Shown in pieces: positions 25,998-33,960 of a stretch of 64,000 bases of DNA. The stretch is from assembly GCF_024741815.1 (NCBI RefSeq), contig NZ_CP102951.1, positions 4,478,001 through 4,542,000 on the forward strand, written 5' to 3'. Source of the DNA: Pseudomonas sp. LS1212 (GTDB lineage Bacteria > Pseudomonadota > Gammaproteobacteria > Pseudomonadales > Pseudomonadaceae). Both the position numbers and the translations under genes were made by a program. Numbering within the stretch: the stretch's first letter is position 1; every line of letters begins with the position of its first letter. The notes under the pieces were generated by a model, which saw only the letters and a program-made list of their open reading frames with translations, was not told the origin of the DNA and did not search any database.

Positions 25998-26369
25998 GGC
26001 GGGTGTCCTGAAATAGCGAGGTGGAGAAATTCTGTGCGGCATCTTACCGGGCCGGGCGCCGGGTTCAAAGTTCCACGGCGTTTCGGTCGTCGGCAGCGCG
26101 ATTCACGAGGGGGTTCGTACCGGGGGCCAGAGCCGTGAAAATGACGATTCAAGCCGCTAGTCATGAAAACCGCGAAACCTGAACAAGACCATTGGCAGGC
26201 CCCGGAAAAAGGGTTAAGGTGGCGCCACTGTGCTGCTTGTGTCACTGAGAATCTCTACCCGATGTTAGATTTCGATCAAACCATCTTCATGAATTTTCCT
26301 GCTCTTTGCACTCAGTCTCGGCCAGGGCGTTTCCTGAGTCGTAGTTAACTTTGTCCAAGGAGATTCACC
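25998..26369. other. Divergent spacer: dcd upstream region and long cold-shock leader
   Basis: I see no convincing gene in these 372 bases. The right half (about 26230-26369) is presumably the 5' untranslated region of the cold-shock gene, which in this family is often long and structured. The ribosome site CAAGGAGATTCACC ends directly before ATG 26370. I could not identify a clear -35/-10 pair. Confidence 0.5.
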
Positions 26370-26579
26370 ATGTCCAATCGCCAAACCGGTACCGTCAAGT
26401 GGTTCAACGATGAAAAAGGCTTCGGCTTCATCACCCCACAATCCGGTGACGACCTGTTCGTACACTTCAAAGCCATCCAGGCTGACGGTTTCAAAAGCCT
26501 GAAAGAAGGCCAGCAAGTTTCTTTCGTCGCTACCCGCGGCCAGAAAGGCATGCAAGCTGAAGAAGTTCAAGTTATCTAA
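26370..26579 (+). CDS. Cold-shock domain protein (CspA family)
   Basis: A 69-residue OB-fold RNA/ssDNA chaperone. RNP1 is KGFGFITP and RNP2 is DLFVHF, after the start GTVKWFNDEKG. It melts RNA secondary structure, and homologues act in cold shock or as constitutive antiterminators. The sequence alone does not tell which CspA/CapB paralogue it is. It has its own terminator and is a single-gene unit. Confidence 0.95.
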   Translation: MSNRQTGTVKWFNDEKGFGFITPQSGDDLFVHFKAIQADGFKSLKEGQQVSFVATRGQKGMQAEEVQVI

Positions 26580-26598
26580 CTTGTACTGACGCAGAAAA

Positions 26599-26631
26599 AA
26601 AAGCCCCGCCCTCAAAAGCGGGGCTTTTTTG
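26599..26631 (+). terminator. Rho-independent terminator of the cold-shock gene
   Basis: AAAAGCCCCGC pairs with GCGGGGCTTTTTT at 26619-26630 around a short CCTCAAAA-type loop. It begins 20 bases after the stop codon. Confidence 0.9.
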
Positions 26632-26668
26632 TGCCTGCAAGTTTTATTCTCGACACAAACTCCTCACT

Positions 26669-26755
26669 TGTGGGAGCTGGCTTGCCAGCGATGGCTTCAC
26701 CGCAGTGTGTCAGACAGACCGCGTCGCCAGCATCGCTGGCAAGCCAGCTCCCACA
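26669..26755. repeat. REP-like inverted repeat pair
   Basis: A 25-bp arm at 26669-26693 (TGTGGGAGCTGGCTTGCCAG then CGATG) is repeated as an exact reverse complement at 26731-26755, with 37 bases between. Such elements are very common between genes in P. fluorescens and P. putida. It lies between the cold-shock terminator and the 3' end of apbC. A related copy is at 61607-61674. Confidence 0.9.
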
Positions 26756-26766
26756 GAAGTCAGTAA

Positions 26767-27861
26767 TCAATCGTCGCTGATGGTGATATTCGGCATCGCC
26801 GGCGCCGACGCTTCCTGCAGCACGATCCGCGCGCCCACCTGTCGGGCCAGCTCCTGATACACCATGGCAATCTGGCTTTCCGGCTCGGCAATGGCCGTCG
26901 GCTTGCCACTATCGGCCTGCTCGCGGATCAGTATCGACAGCGGCAGCGACGCCAGCAGCTCGACGCCATACTGCGCAGCCAGCTTCTCGCCACCGCCCTC
27001 ACCGAACAGGTGTTCGGCATGGCCACAGTTCGAGCAGATATGCACGGCCATGTTCTCGACCACGCCCAACACCGGAATGTTGACCTTGCGGAACATCTCC
27101 ACGCCTTTCTTGGCATCGAGCAAGGCCAGGTCCTGCGGCGTGGTGACAATGACAGCACCAGCCACCGGCACTTTCTGCGCCAGGGTCAGCTGGATATCGC
27201 CGGTACCTGGCGGCATGTCGATCACCAGGTAATCCAGGTCGTTCCAGGCGGTCTGGGTGATCAATTGCAGCAAGGCACCGGAGACCATCGGGCCGCGCCA
27301 GACCATTGGCGTGTTGTCGTCGGTCAGGAAAGCCATGGACATGACTTCCACGCCATGCGCCTCAAGTGGCACGAACCATTTCTGCTCCTTGACCTTGGGC
27401 CGGGTGCCTTCGGCGATGCCGAACATCACGCCCTGGCTCGGGCCATAGATATCGGCGTCGAGAATTCCCACCCGCGCGCCTTCGCGGGCCAGTGCCAGCG
27501 CCAGGTTCGCAGCGGTGGTCGATTTACCGACCCCGCCCTTGCCGGAAGCCACGGCAACGATGTTCTTCACGTTGGCCATGCCCGGAATCTGCGCCTGAGC
27601 CTTGTGCGCGGCGATCACGCAATTGATCTCGACCTTGGCCGAACTCACGCCGTCGAGCGCTTCGATGGCCATTTGCAGCATCTGCGCCCAGCCATTCTTG
27701 AACAAACCCGCGGCGTAACCCAGCTCCAGTTGCACGCTGACGTGCTCGCCCTGGATGTCGATGGCGCGGACGCACCCGGCGCTGACCGGGTCCTGATTCA
27801 GATAAGGGTCGGTGTACTGGCGAAGGACGGCTTCCACCGTTGCGCGGCTGATGGTGCTCAT
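26767..27861 (-). CDS. apbC: Iron-sulfur cluster carrier protein ApbC/Mrp
   Basis: A 364-residue P-loop ATPase that holds and transfers [4Fe-4S] clusters. The N-terminal 90 residues are a MIP18/FeS-assembly domain. The deviant Walker A is SGKGGVGKST at 106-115, DMPPGTGD is the switch II region, and the cluster-binding CxxC is C276-C279 (HICSNCGH). ATG 27861 (MSTISRATVEAVL) fits family starts; an upstream codon at 27888 would add nine residues. Divergent from metG, an order conserved in gamma-proteobacteria. Confidence 0.95.
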   Translation of the reverse strand: MSTISRATVEAVLRQYTDPYLNQDPVSAGCVRAIDIQGEHVSVQLELGYAAGLFKNGWAQMLQMAIEALDGVSSAKVEINCVIAAHKAQAQIPGMANVKNIVAVASGKGGVGKSTTAANLALALAREGARVGILDADIYGPSQGVMFGIAEGTRPKVKEQKWFVPLEAHGVEVMSMAFLTDDNTPMVWRGPMVSGALLQLITQTAWNDLDYLVIDMPPGTGDIQLTLAQKVPVAGAVIVTTPQDLALLDAKKGVEMFRKVNIPVLGVVENMAVHICSNCGHAEHLFGEGGGEKLAAQYGVELLASLPLSILIREQADSGKPTAIAEPESQIAMVYQELARQVGARIVLQEASAPAMPNITISDD

Positions 27862-28045
27862 GGGCACTCCCGATAAAAGACTGGGCAAATTAGGCGGCTA
27901 TCCTAACCGTTCTGACAACCCGAGGGCATGGTTTCGCTGCATCGAATGTATCGATACCCCCCTCGATCGGTGCCCATGGGGTGAAATAAATTTCACGGCG
28001 CTTTATAGTGGCCGACCTCCGTTTCACATCAAGTAGCCGAGCCCC

Positions 28046-30085
28046 ATGTCCGAGCCACGCAAGATCCTCGTCACCAGCGCCCTGCCCTATGCCAATGGTT
28101 CCATTCACCTTGGCCACATGCTCGAGTACATCCAGACCGACATGTGGGTGCGCTTCCAAAAGCATCGCGGCAACCAGTGCGTCTATGTCTGCGCGGACGA
28201 TGCTCACGGCTCGGCAATCATGCTGCGCGCCGAAAAGGAAGGGATCACTCCCGAACAACTGATCGCCGCGGTCCAGGCCGAACACAGCGGTGACTTTGCC
28301 GACTTCCTGGTGGATTTCGACAATTTCCACTCCACTCACGCCGAAGAAAACCGCGAGCTGTCGAGCCACATCTACCTGAAGCTGCGTGAAGCCGGGCATA
28401 TCGCCACGCGCTCGATCACCCAGTACTTCGACCCGGAAAAGCAGATGTTCCTGGCCGACCGCTTCATCAAGGGCACCTGCCCCAAATGCGCGGCCGAAGA
28501 CCAGTACGGCGACAACTGCGAAAAATGCGGTGCGACCTACACCCCGACCGAACTGAAGAACCCGAAGTCGGCGATTTCCGGCGCCACGCCGGTGCTCAAG
28601 GATTCCCAGCACTTCTTCTTCAAGCTGCCTGACTTCCAGGCCATGCTGCAGGGCTGGACCCGCAGCGGCACCCTGCAGGACGCCGTGGCCAACAAAATCG
28701 CCGAGTGGCTGGATTCCGGCCTGCAAGAGTGGGACATCTCCCGCGATGCGCCGTACTTCGGCTTCGAGATCCCGGACGAGCCGGGCAAGTACTTCTATGT
28801 CTGGCTGGACGCGCCGATCGGCTACATGGCCAGTTTCAAGAACCTCTGCGCACGACGTCCGGAACTGGACTTCGACACCTACTGGGCCAAGAATTCCACC
28901 GCCGAGCTGTATCACTTCATCGGCAAGGACATCGTCAACTTCCACGCCCTGTTCTGGCCAGCCATGCTCGAAGGTGCCGGCTATCGCAAGCCGACCGCCA
29001 TCAACGTGCACGGCTACCTGACCGTAAACGGCCAGAAGATGTCCAAGTCGCGCGGCACCTTCATCAAGGCTCGCACTTACCTCGATCATCTGTCGCCGGA
29101 ATACCTGCGCTACTACTACGCCGCCAAGCTGGGGCGTGGCGTCGACGACCTGGACCTGAACCTGGAAGACTTCGTTCAGAAGGTCAACTCGGATCTGGTC
29201 GGCAAGGTGGTCAACATCGCCAGCCGCTGCGCCGGCTTCATCCACAAGGGCAACGACGGCGTGCTGGTGGCCGACAATGCCGCACCGGAACTGACCGAAG
29301 CCTTCCTGGCGGCAGCACCAGGCATCGCCGAAGCCTACGAATCCCGTGACTTCGCTCGCGCCATGCGGGAAATCATGGGCCTGGCCGATCGCGCCAACGC
29401 CTGGATCGCCGACAAGGCGCCGTGGGCCCTGGCCAAGCAGGAAGGCAAACAGGATGAAGTCCAGGCCGTCTGCGCCCTGGGGGTCAACCTGTTCCGTCAA
29501 CTGGTAATCTTCCTCAAACCGGTCCTGCCATTGCTGGCGGCCGATGCCGAGGCCTTCCTGAACGTGCCACCCCTGACCTGGGACGATCACAAGACCCTGC
29601 TCGCCAACCACCAGCTGAACCCGTTCAAGGCCCTGATGACCCGCATCGACCCGGCCAAGGTACAAGCCATGACCGATGCCTCCAAAGAGGACTTGACCGC
29701 CAGCCAGGCCAGCACGCCCGCCGGCAACGGCGAGCTGCTCAAGGATCCACTGTCTCCGGAGATCGAATTCGACACCTTCGCCGCCGTGGACCTGCGCGTC
29801 GCCCTGATCCTCAAGGCCGAAGCCGTGGAGGGTGCAGACAAGCTGCTGCGCCTGACCCTGGACATCGGTGACGAGCAGCGCAACGTCTTCTCGGGCATCA
29901 GGTCGGCCTACCCGAACCCTGCCGAGCTTGAAGGTCGCCTGACCATGATGATCGCCAACCTCAAGCCACGTAAAATGCGCTTCGGCATCTCCGAAGGCAT
30001 GGTCATGGCGGCAGGCCCTGGTGGGGAAGAGATTTACCTGCTCAGCCCCGACAGCGGCGCCAAGCCTGGCCAGCGCATCAAGTAA
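28046..30085 (+). CDS. metG: Methionyl-tRNA synthetase
   Basis: A 679-residue class I synthetase that charges tRNA(Met) with methionine. The HIGH box is HLGH at 21-24 and KMSKS is at 331-335. The zinc knuckle is CPKCAAEDQYGDNCEKCG. The C-terminal 110 residues (from about EIEFDTFAAVDLRVALI) form the EMAP/Arc1p-like tRNA-binding and dimerisation domain. Length is normal for the long form. A strong hairpin lies 10 bases after the stop. Confidence 0.98.
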   Translation: MSEPRKILVTSALPYANGSIHLGHMLEYIQTDMWVRFQKHRGNQCVYVCADDAHGSAIMLRAEKEGITPEQLIAAVQAEHSGDFADFLVDFDNFHSTHAEENRELSSHIYLKLREAGHIATRSITQYFDPEKQMFLADRFIKGTCPKCAAEDQYGDNCEKCGATYTPTELKNPKSAISGATPVLKDSQHFFFKLPDFQAMLQGWTRSGTLQDAVANKIAEWLDSGLQEWDISRDAPYFGFEIPDEPGKYFYVWLDAPIGYMASFKNLCARRPELDFDTYWAKNSTAELYHFIGKDIVNFHALFWPAMLEGAGYRKPTAINVHGYLTVNGQKMSKSRGTFIKARTYLDHLSPEYLRYYYAAKLGRGVDDLDLNLEDFVQKVNSDLVGKVVNIASRCAGFIHKGNDGVLVADNAAPELTEAFLAAAPGIAEAYESRDFARAMREIMGLADRANAWIADKAPWALAKQEGKQDEVQAVCALGVNLFRQLVIFLKPVLPLLAADAEAFLNVPPLTWDDHKTLLANHQLNPFKALMTRIDPAKVQAMTDASKEDLTASQASTPAGNGELLKDPLSPEIEFDTFAAVDLRVALILKAEAVEGADKLLRLTLDIGDEQRNVFSGIRSAYPNPAELEGRLTMMIANLKPRKMRFGISEGMVMAAGPGGEEIYLLSPDSGAKPGQRIK

Positions 30086-30094
30086 GCGCTTTAC

Positions 30095-30122
30095 CCCCGG
30101 CCACGATGATTCGTGGCCGGGG
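30095..30122 (+). terminator. Strong hairpin after metG
   Basis: CCCCGGCCACGA at 30095-30106 pairs perfectly with TCGTGGCCGGGG at 30111-30122 over a 4-base loop. Only CGTTCTAA follows, not a clean T-run, so termination may be partial and some read-through into the Rnf-like operon is possible. Confidence 0.6.
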
Positions 30123-30183
30123 CGTTCTAATCCCTGCGTCCTTGCCGGATAATGGCTGACAGCCCGTACACACCGGCACGATC

Positions 30184-30765
30184 ATGACCGAACTCTTGCT
30201 CACGCTTATCAGCGCCGCCCTGATCAACAATATCGTCCTGCATCTGCCGCTGGGTATCGACCCGTTGCTGCAATCGCCGGTCGACGCTGGTCGGGCGCAG
30301 GTGCATGCCCTGGGCATCGCGACGACGGCTCTGATGCTGCTCAGTGCCCTGCCCGGCCAGGCGATCCACCACTACCTGTTGGCGCCACTGGAGCTGTCCT
30401 ACCTGCGCCTGTTTGTCTTTGTGCCCTTGTGTGTCCTGCTGATCACGCCTGTACTGGCCATGCTGTCGCGCTGGCTGCCAGCCTTGCCCTTTACCGGCCT
30501 GAAACCCTTGCTGATTACCAACGCCGCCATTCTCGGCCTGAGCCTGCTCAGCGCTGAAGCCGACAAGGGACTGCTTTACACGGCGGCCTTGAGCCTGGGC
30601 GCAGGGCTGGGCTTCTGGCTGGTCCTGAGCCTGTTCAGCGATTTGCGCCAGCGCGCCTGCAATGATGATGTGCCCTTGCCGTTTCGCGGCCTGCCGATCG
30701 AACTGATCAGCGCCGGTCTGATGGCCATGGCTTTTCTCGGCTTCAACGGACTGTTCAAACCATGA
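30184..30765 (+). CDS. rnfA: Divergent RnfA/RsxA-like membrane subunit without the cluster cysteines
   Basis: A 193-residue protein with six hydrophobic helices, aligning along its length with E. coli RsxA (start MTELLLTLISAALINNIVL; end LISAGLMAMAFLGFNGLFK). RnfA and RnfE each normally give two cysteines to a [2Fe-2S] cluster inside the membrane, in LGLCP and TNC motifs. Here the first is LGIDP (D26) and the second TNAAILG (A114), so both are gone; the remaining cysteines are elsewhere. The first gene of a coupled rnfA-B-D-G-E-nth run; the stop overlaps the next start by 4 bp. The comparison rests on recalled E. coli sequence. Confidence 0.85.
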   Translation: MTELLLTLISAALINNIVLHLPLGIDPLLQSPVDAGRAQVHALGIATTALMLLSALPGQAIHHYLLAPLELSYLRLFVFVPLCVLLITPVLAMLSRWLPALPFTGLKPLLITNAAILGLSLLSAEADKGLLYTAALSLGAGLGFWLVLSLFSDLRQRACNDDVPLPFRGLPIELISAGLMAMAFLGFNGLFKP

Positions 30766-31781
30766 ACCTGATCCAACGCATCGATGCGCTTCTGCCACAG
30801 ACGCAATGTGGCAAATGCGGGCATCCGGGATGCAAACCCTACGCAACCGGCATTGCCAGCGGCGAACCGATCAACAAATGTCCGCCTGGCGGCCAGGAGA
30901 CCCTTGCAGCCCTGGCACAGCTGCTGGAGGTGCCGCTGATCGAACTGGACACCAGCCGGGGCTCGGCACCCGCCCAGGTCGCTTATATCCGCGAAGCCGA
31001 ATGCATCGGCTGCACCAAGTGCATCCAGGCGTGCCCAGTGGACGCGATCGTCGGCGCGGCCAAGTTGATGCACACCGTCATAGTCGAAGAATGCACCGGT
31101 TGCGACCTGTGCGTGGCGCCCTGCCCGGTCGACTGTATCGAGATGCGCCCCCTGCCCTCCAGCAATGTCGTACCGATCATTGGCGGGCTGGCCTTCACCA
31201 GCGACGAACAGCAGGCCAGGGCCGCGAAACGCGATCACGCTCGCCAACGCTTCGAACAACGCAACGCACGCCTCAAGCGCGAAGAAGAGCAGAAACAGGC
31301 CGAGCGACTATCTCGCGCCCAGCGTTCAGCACCCACTCAGGAACCTGCTCGGAATCCGGTCCAGGCGGCAATCGAACGGGTCAAGGCGCAAAACGCCGCG
31401 GCCGCCGACGCAGCGCTCAAGCAGGCGAAAATCGCCGTAGCCATGAGCCGGGCGCAATTGAACAAATCCATGAAGGCATTCGGCTCGCCGCCGACTGCCG
31501 AGCAACACCGGCGCCTGCAAGCCCTCCTGCACGAGTTCGAACAGGCCGAGCAGCAACTGGCCCGACTTCAAGCGCTCGAAATACCCGCTGAAAACACTCC
31601 ACCCCCTGCGAGCGGTGACGCACTGGCTGACCTCAAGCGCGCCAAGATCCAGCTGGCACTGCGTCGTGCCGAACTGAGCAAGCTCGAACGTGACCCTGCA
31701 ACTACCCCTGAGACACTGCAGGAAGCTCGGCAACGACTGACCGAGGCACAATGCCAGGTAGATGCACATGCCGTCCCTTGA
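30762..31781 (+). CDS. rnfB: RnfB/RsxB-like ferredoxin subunit, unanchored and with a long repeat tail
   Basis: A 339-residue protein, against about 190 in E. coli. It starts directly at the first cluster domain (C16, C19, C24, C40: QTQCGKCGHPGCKP to NKCPPG) and has no N-terminal membrane helix. Two ferredoxin clusters follow at C81-C91 and C111-C121. From about residue 145 a charged Ala/Arg/Glu/Gln-rich tail of nearly 200 residues runs to the end, with a duplicated unit: LKQAKIAVAMSRAQLNK at 219-235 and LKRAKIQLALRRAELSK at 291-307. The tail resembles the repeats that end many RnfC proteins. It overlaps the rnfD start by 14 bp; no rnfC lies between. Confidence 0.9.
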   Translation: MNLIQRIDALLPQTQCGKCGHPGCKPYATGIASGEPINKCPPGGQETLAALAQLLEVPLIELDTSRGSAPAQVAYIREAECIGCTKCIQACPVDAIVGAAKLMHTVIVEECTGCDLCVAPCPVDCIEMRPLPSSNVVPIIGGLAFTSDEQQARAAKRDHARQRFEQRNARLKREEEQKQAERLSRAQRSAPTQEPARNPVQAAIERVKAQNAAAADAALKQAKIAVAMSRAQLNKSMKAFGSPPTAEQHRRLQALLHEFEQAEQQLARLQALEIPAENTPPPASGDALADLKRAKIQLALRRAELSKLERDPATTPETLQEARQRLTEAQCQVDAHAVP

Positions 31782-32775
31782 AGCCACCAGCGGCCTTGAC
31801 CCGGCCAATGAGCGCCTGCGCAAGGCCATGAGGCTCGTCCTGCTCGCCACGCTGCCGGGCCTGCTGGCAATGCTCTGGCTGTTTGGCTGGGGCACACTGT
31901 TCAATCTGCTGCTGGCTGCAGCCGGGGCCCTGGCGACCGAAGCAGCACTGCTGAAGTTGCGGCAAAGCCCTGTACTGGCCGACGTGAGCGATGGCAGCGC
32001 ACTGGTCAGTGCCACCCTCCTTGCACTGGCGCTGCCGCCCTACACGCCCTGGTGGCTGACGTTGATCGCTTCGAGCGCCGCCATGGGCCTTGGCAAGCAT
32101 GTCTATGGTGGCGTGGGCAAGAATCCCTTCAACCCGGCCATGCTGGGTTACGCCCTGGTGCTGCTGTCCTTCCCCCTGCAGATGACCCAATGGCCAGCGC
32201 CACACGCACTGGACCTGATGACCGGCCTGGAGCGAGTGTTCGGTTTCCATGGCGCCGGGCAACCGGATGCCTGGGCACAGGCCACGGCGCTCGATGCACT
32301 GCGTATCAACAAAAGCCTGACCATTGAAGAGCTGTTCTCGACCCATCCGGCCTTCGGCAATTACGGCGCCAAGGGTATCGAATGGGCCAACCTGGCCTTC
32401 CTTGCCGGCGGTCTGTTCTTGATGCAGCAGCGCGTGTTCAGCTGGCACGCTCCGGTTGCCATGCTGGGCAGCCTGTTCGTCATCAGCCTGCTGTGCTGGA
32501 ATGGCTCGGGCTCGGATTCCAATGGTTCGCCGGTTTTCCACCTGCTGTCCGGGGCGACCATGCTCGGCGCCTTCTTCATCGTCACAGAGCCGGTGTCCGG
32601 CCCCAGGAGTCCACGAGCCCGCCTGCTGTTCGGTGCCGGGGTCGGGCTGCTGGTTTACCTGATCCGCACGTGGGGCAACTATCCCGATGGGGTGGCTTTC
32701 GCCGTGCTGCTGATGAACCTGACGGTACCCGCCCTCGATCGACTGGCCTCGGCCTCCCAGGAGGCCCGCGCATGA
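31768..32775 (+). CDS. rnfD: RnfD/RsxD-like membrane flavoprotein subunit
   Basis: A 335-residue protein with about eight membrane helices. GGVGKNPFNPAMLGYA is the conserved RnfD/NqrB segment, and WAQATALDAL places a candidate FMN-ester threonine at T173. PVFHLLSGATMLGAFFIVTEPVSGP is the second signature region. Two start codons are close together (31762 and 31768); 31768 is chosen because AGG at 31756-31758 is better spaced for it. It overlaps rnfB by 14 bp and rnfG by 4 bp. Confidence 0.9.
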   Translation: MPSLEATSGLDPANERLRKAMRLVLLATLPGLLAMLWLFGWGTLFNLLLAAAGALATEAALLKLRQSPVLADVSDGSALVSATLLALALPPYTPWWLTLIASSAAMGLGKHVYGGVGKNPFNPAMLGYALVLLSFPLQMTQWPAPHALDLMTGLERVFGFHGAGQPDAWAQATALDALRINKSLTIEELFSTHPAFGNYGAKGIEWANLAFLAGGLFLMQQRVFSWHAPVAMLGSLFVISLLCWNGSGSDSNGSPVFHLLSGATMLGAFFIVTEPVSGPRSPRARLLFGAGVGLLVYLIRTWGNYPDGVAFAVLLMNLTVPALDRLASASQEARA

Positions 32776-33395
32776 GCCGGCAACCGTCGCTGATCACCGG
32801 TTTGATGCTGCTGGCGTTGCTCTGCTGCGTGACCGTGGGCGCGACGCTTGCCTGGCAACACTATTGCGCACCACGAATCGCCAAGGCCGAACAAACCTTG
32901 AAAGCCCGGGCGCTACTGACCGTGCTGCCGGCCGATAGCTACGACAATCAGCCATTGGACACCCCCCTGCAACTCAAGGAACCGACGCTGACCAACAGCA
33001 CCTTGATCACCGGCTACCTGGCCACCCTCGGCGGCAAGCCACGCGCCGTGGTCCTGCACAGCCGAACCAACGGCTACGATGGCCCTCTGGACCTCCTTAT
33101 CGGCATTGGCAGCAACGGCCGGTTGCTTGGGGTCAAGGCCTTGCAGCACAACGAAACCCCAGGCCTGGGGGCAGGCATTGCCGAACCGGGCAATCCGCTG
33201 ATGCAGGGTTTCGTCGACAAAGACCGCACCACGACACCTGATTCCGCCTGGGCATTGACCAGGGACAAGGGGCAGTTCGACCAGTTGGCCGGTGCCACCA
33301 TTACCTCGCGAGCGGTGGTAAACGCCGTGCATGATGCCTTGCGCTATTTTGACGAGCATGCCGAGGTATTGAGGGGAGGGACGGTTCATGAATAA
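32772..33395 (+). CDS. rnfG: RnfG/RsxG-like subunit with covalent FMN site
   Basis: A 207-residue protein with one N-terminal membrane helix (LITGLMLLALLCCVTVGATLA) and a periplasmic FMN-binding domain. The flavinylation motif is AGATITS at 173-179, with T178 as the expected attachment site; the NETPGLGAGI segment is the usual partner. The flavin site is intact, unlike the cluster sites of RnfA and RnfE. Attachment needs an ApbE flavin transferase, not present in this window. Overlaps rnfE by 8 bp. Confidence 0.9.
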   Translation: MSRQPSLITGLMLLALLCCVTVGATLAWQHYCAPRIAKAEQTLKARALLTVLPADSYDNQPLDTPLQLKEPTLTNSTLITGYLATLGGKPRAVVLHSRTNGYDGPLDLLIGIGSNGRLLGVKALQHNETPGLGAGIAEPGNPLMQGFVDKDRTTTPDSAWALTRDKGQFDQLAGATITSRAVVNAVHDALRYFDEHAEVLRGGTVHE

Positions 33396-33960
33396 ATCCT
33401 GGTCCTGGCTTGGCGTGCTCAGCCTCGCCCCCCTGCTGGGCGCCAGCCAGACGCTGGTGCAGGCCGCCAGCCTGTTGCTGGCGACCCTGGTGGTGGTTCT
33501 GCTCTACAGCCTGGCCATGCTGGCACTGCGTCGCTTCTTGCATCCGGCGCTGCGCGAAACCGCCAGCATCGTGCTTGCCGCGGCGATTGTCAGCTGTCTC
33601 GATTTGGGGCTACGCGCCTGGGCACTGGAGATCCATCAAGGGCTCGGGCTCTATCTTGCACTGATCGGCCTGAACTGCCTGCTGCTGGAGCGCAGCCTCT
33701 TTTCCGAGGCCAGCCGTTCATTCCCGGCGCTGCGGCTGATGGCCACCTATGGCGCGCTTGTGCTCACGCTTGGCCTGAGCCGCGAGCTCCTCGCCAGTGG
33801 CACCCTGAACCTGGACATGAGCCTCATCCGGGAGGCCTCGGGCCTGCGCCTGGCAACCTTGGCACCCGGCGGTTTCATTCTCCTGGGGTTGCTTGTCGCG
33901 GCCTGGCGGAGCCTGTCCGGCCGTACCACTCGTATTCGCAAGGAAACGCTTGCCCCATGA
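33388..33960 (+). CDS. rnfE: Divergent RnfE/RsxE-like membrane subunit retaining one cluster cysteine
   Basis: A 190-residue membrane protein, shorter than E. coli RsxE (about 230). The first cysteine motif LGLCPLLAV of RsxE corresponds to LSLAPLLGA (A14), so it is lost. The second, in the TNC position, is kept as LIGLNCLLLERS (C97). Conserved late segments GLSRELLASGTL and LATLAPGGFILLGLLVA support the family. The N-terminus is trimmed relative to RsxE. Overlaps nth by 4 bp. Confidence 0.85.
   Translation: MNKSWSWLGVLSLAPLLGASQTLVQAASLLLATLVVVLLYSLAMLALRRFLHPALRETASIVLAAAIVSCLDLGLRAWALEIHQGLGLYLALIGLNCLLLERSLFSEASRSFPALRLMATYGALVLTLGLSRELLASGTLNLDMSLIREASGLRLATLAPGGFILLGLLVAAWRSLSGRTTRIRKETLAP

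Noticed and set aside
26163..26348. 61-residue frame in the cold-shock leader
   Set aside because: No ribosome site or motif, and it ends just before the cold-shock gene; more likely untranslated leader.
27890..29665. 591-residue open frame opposite metG
   Set aside because: metG is certain from HLGH and KMSKS; the antisense frame follows its codon periodicity.
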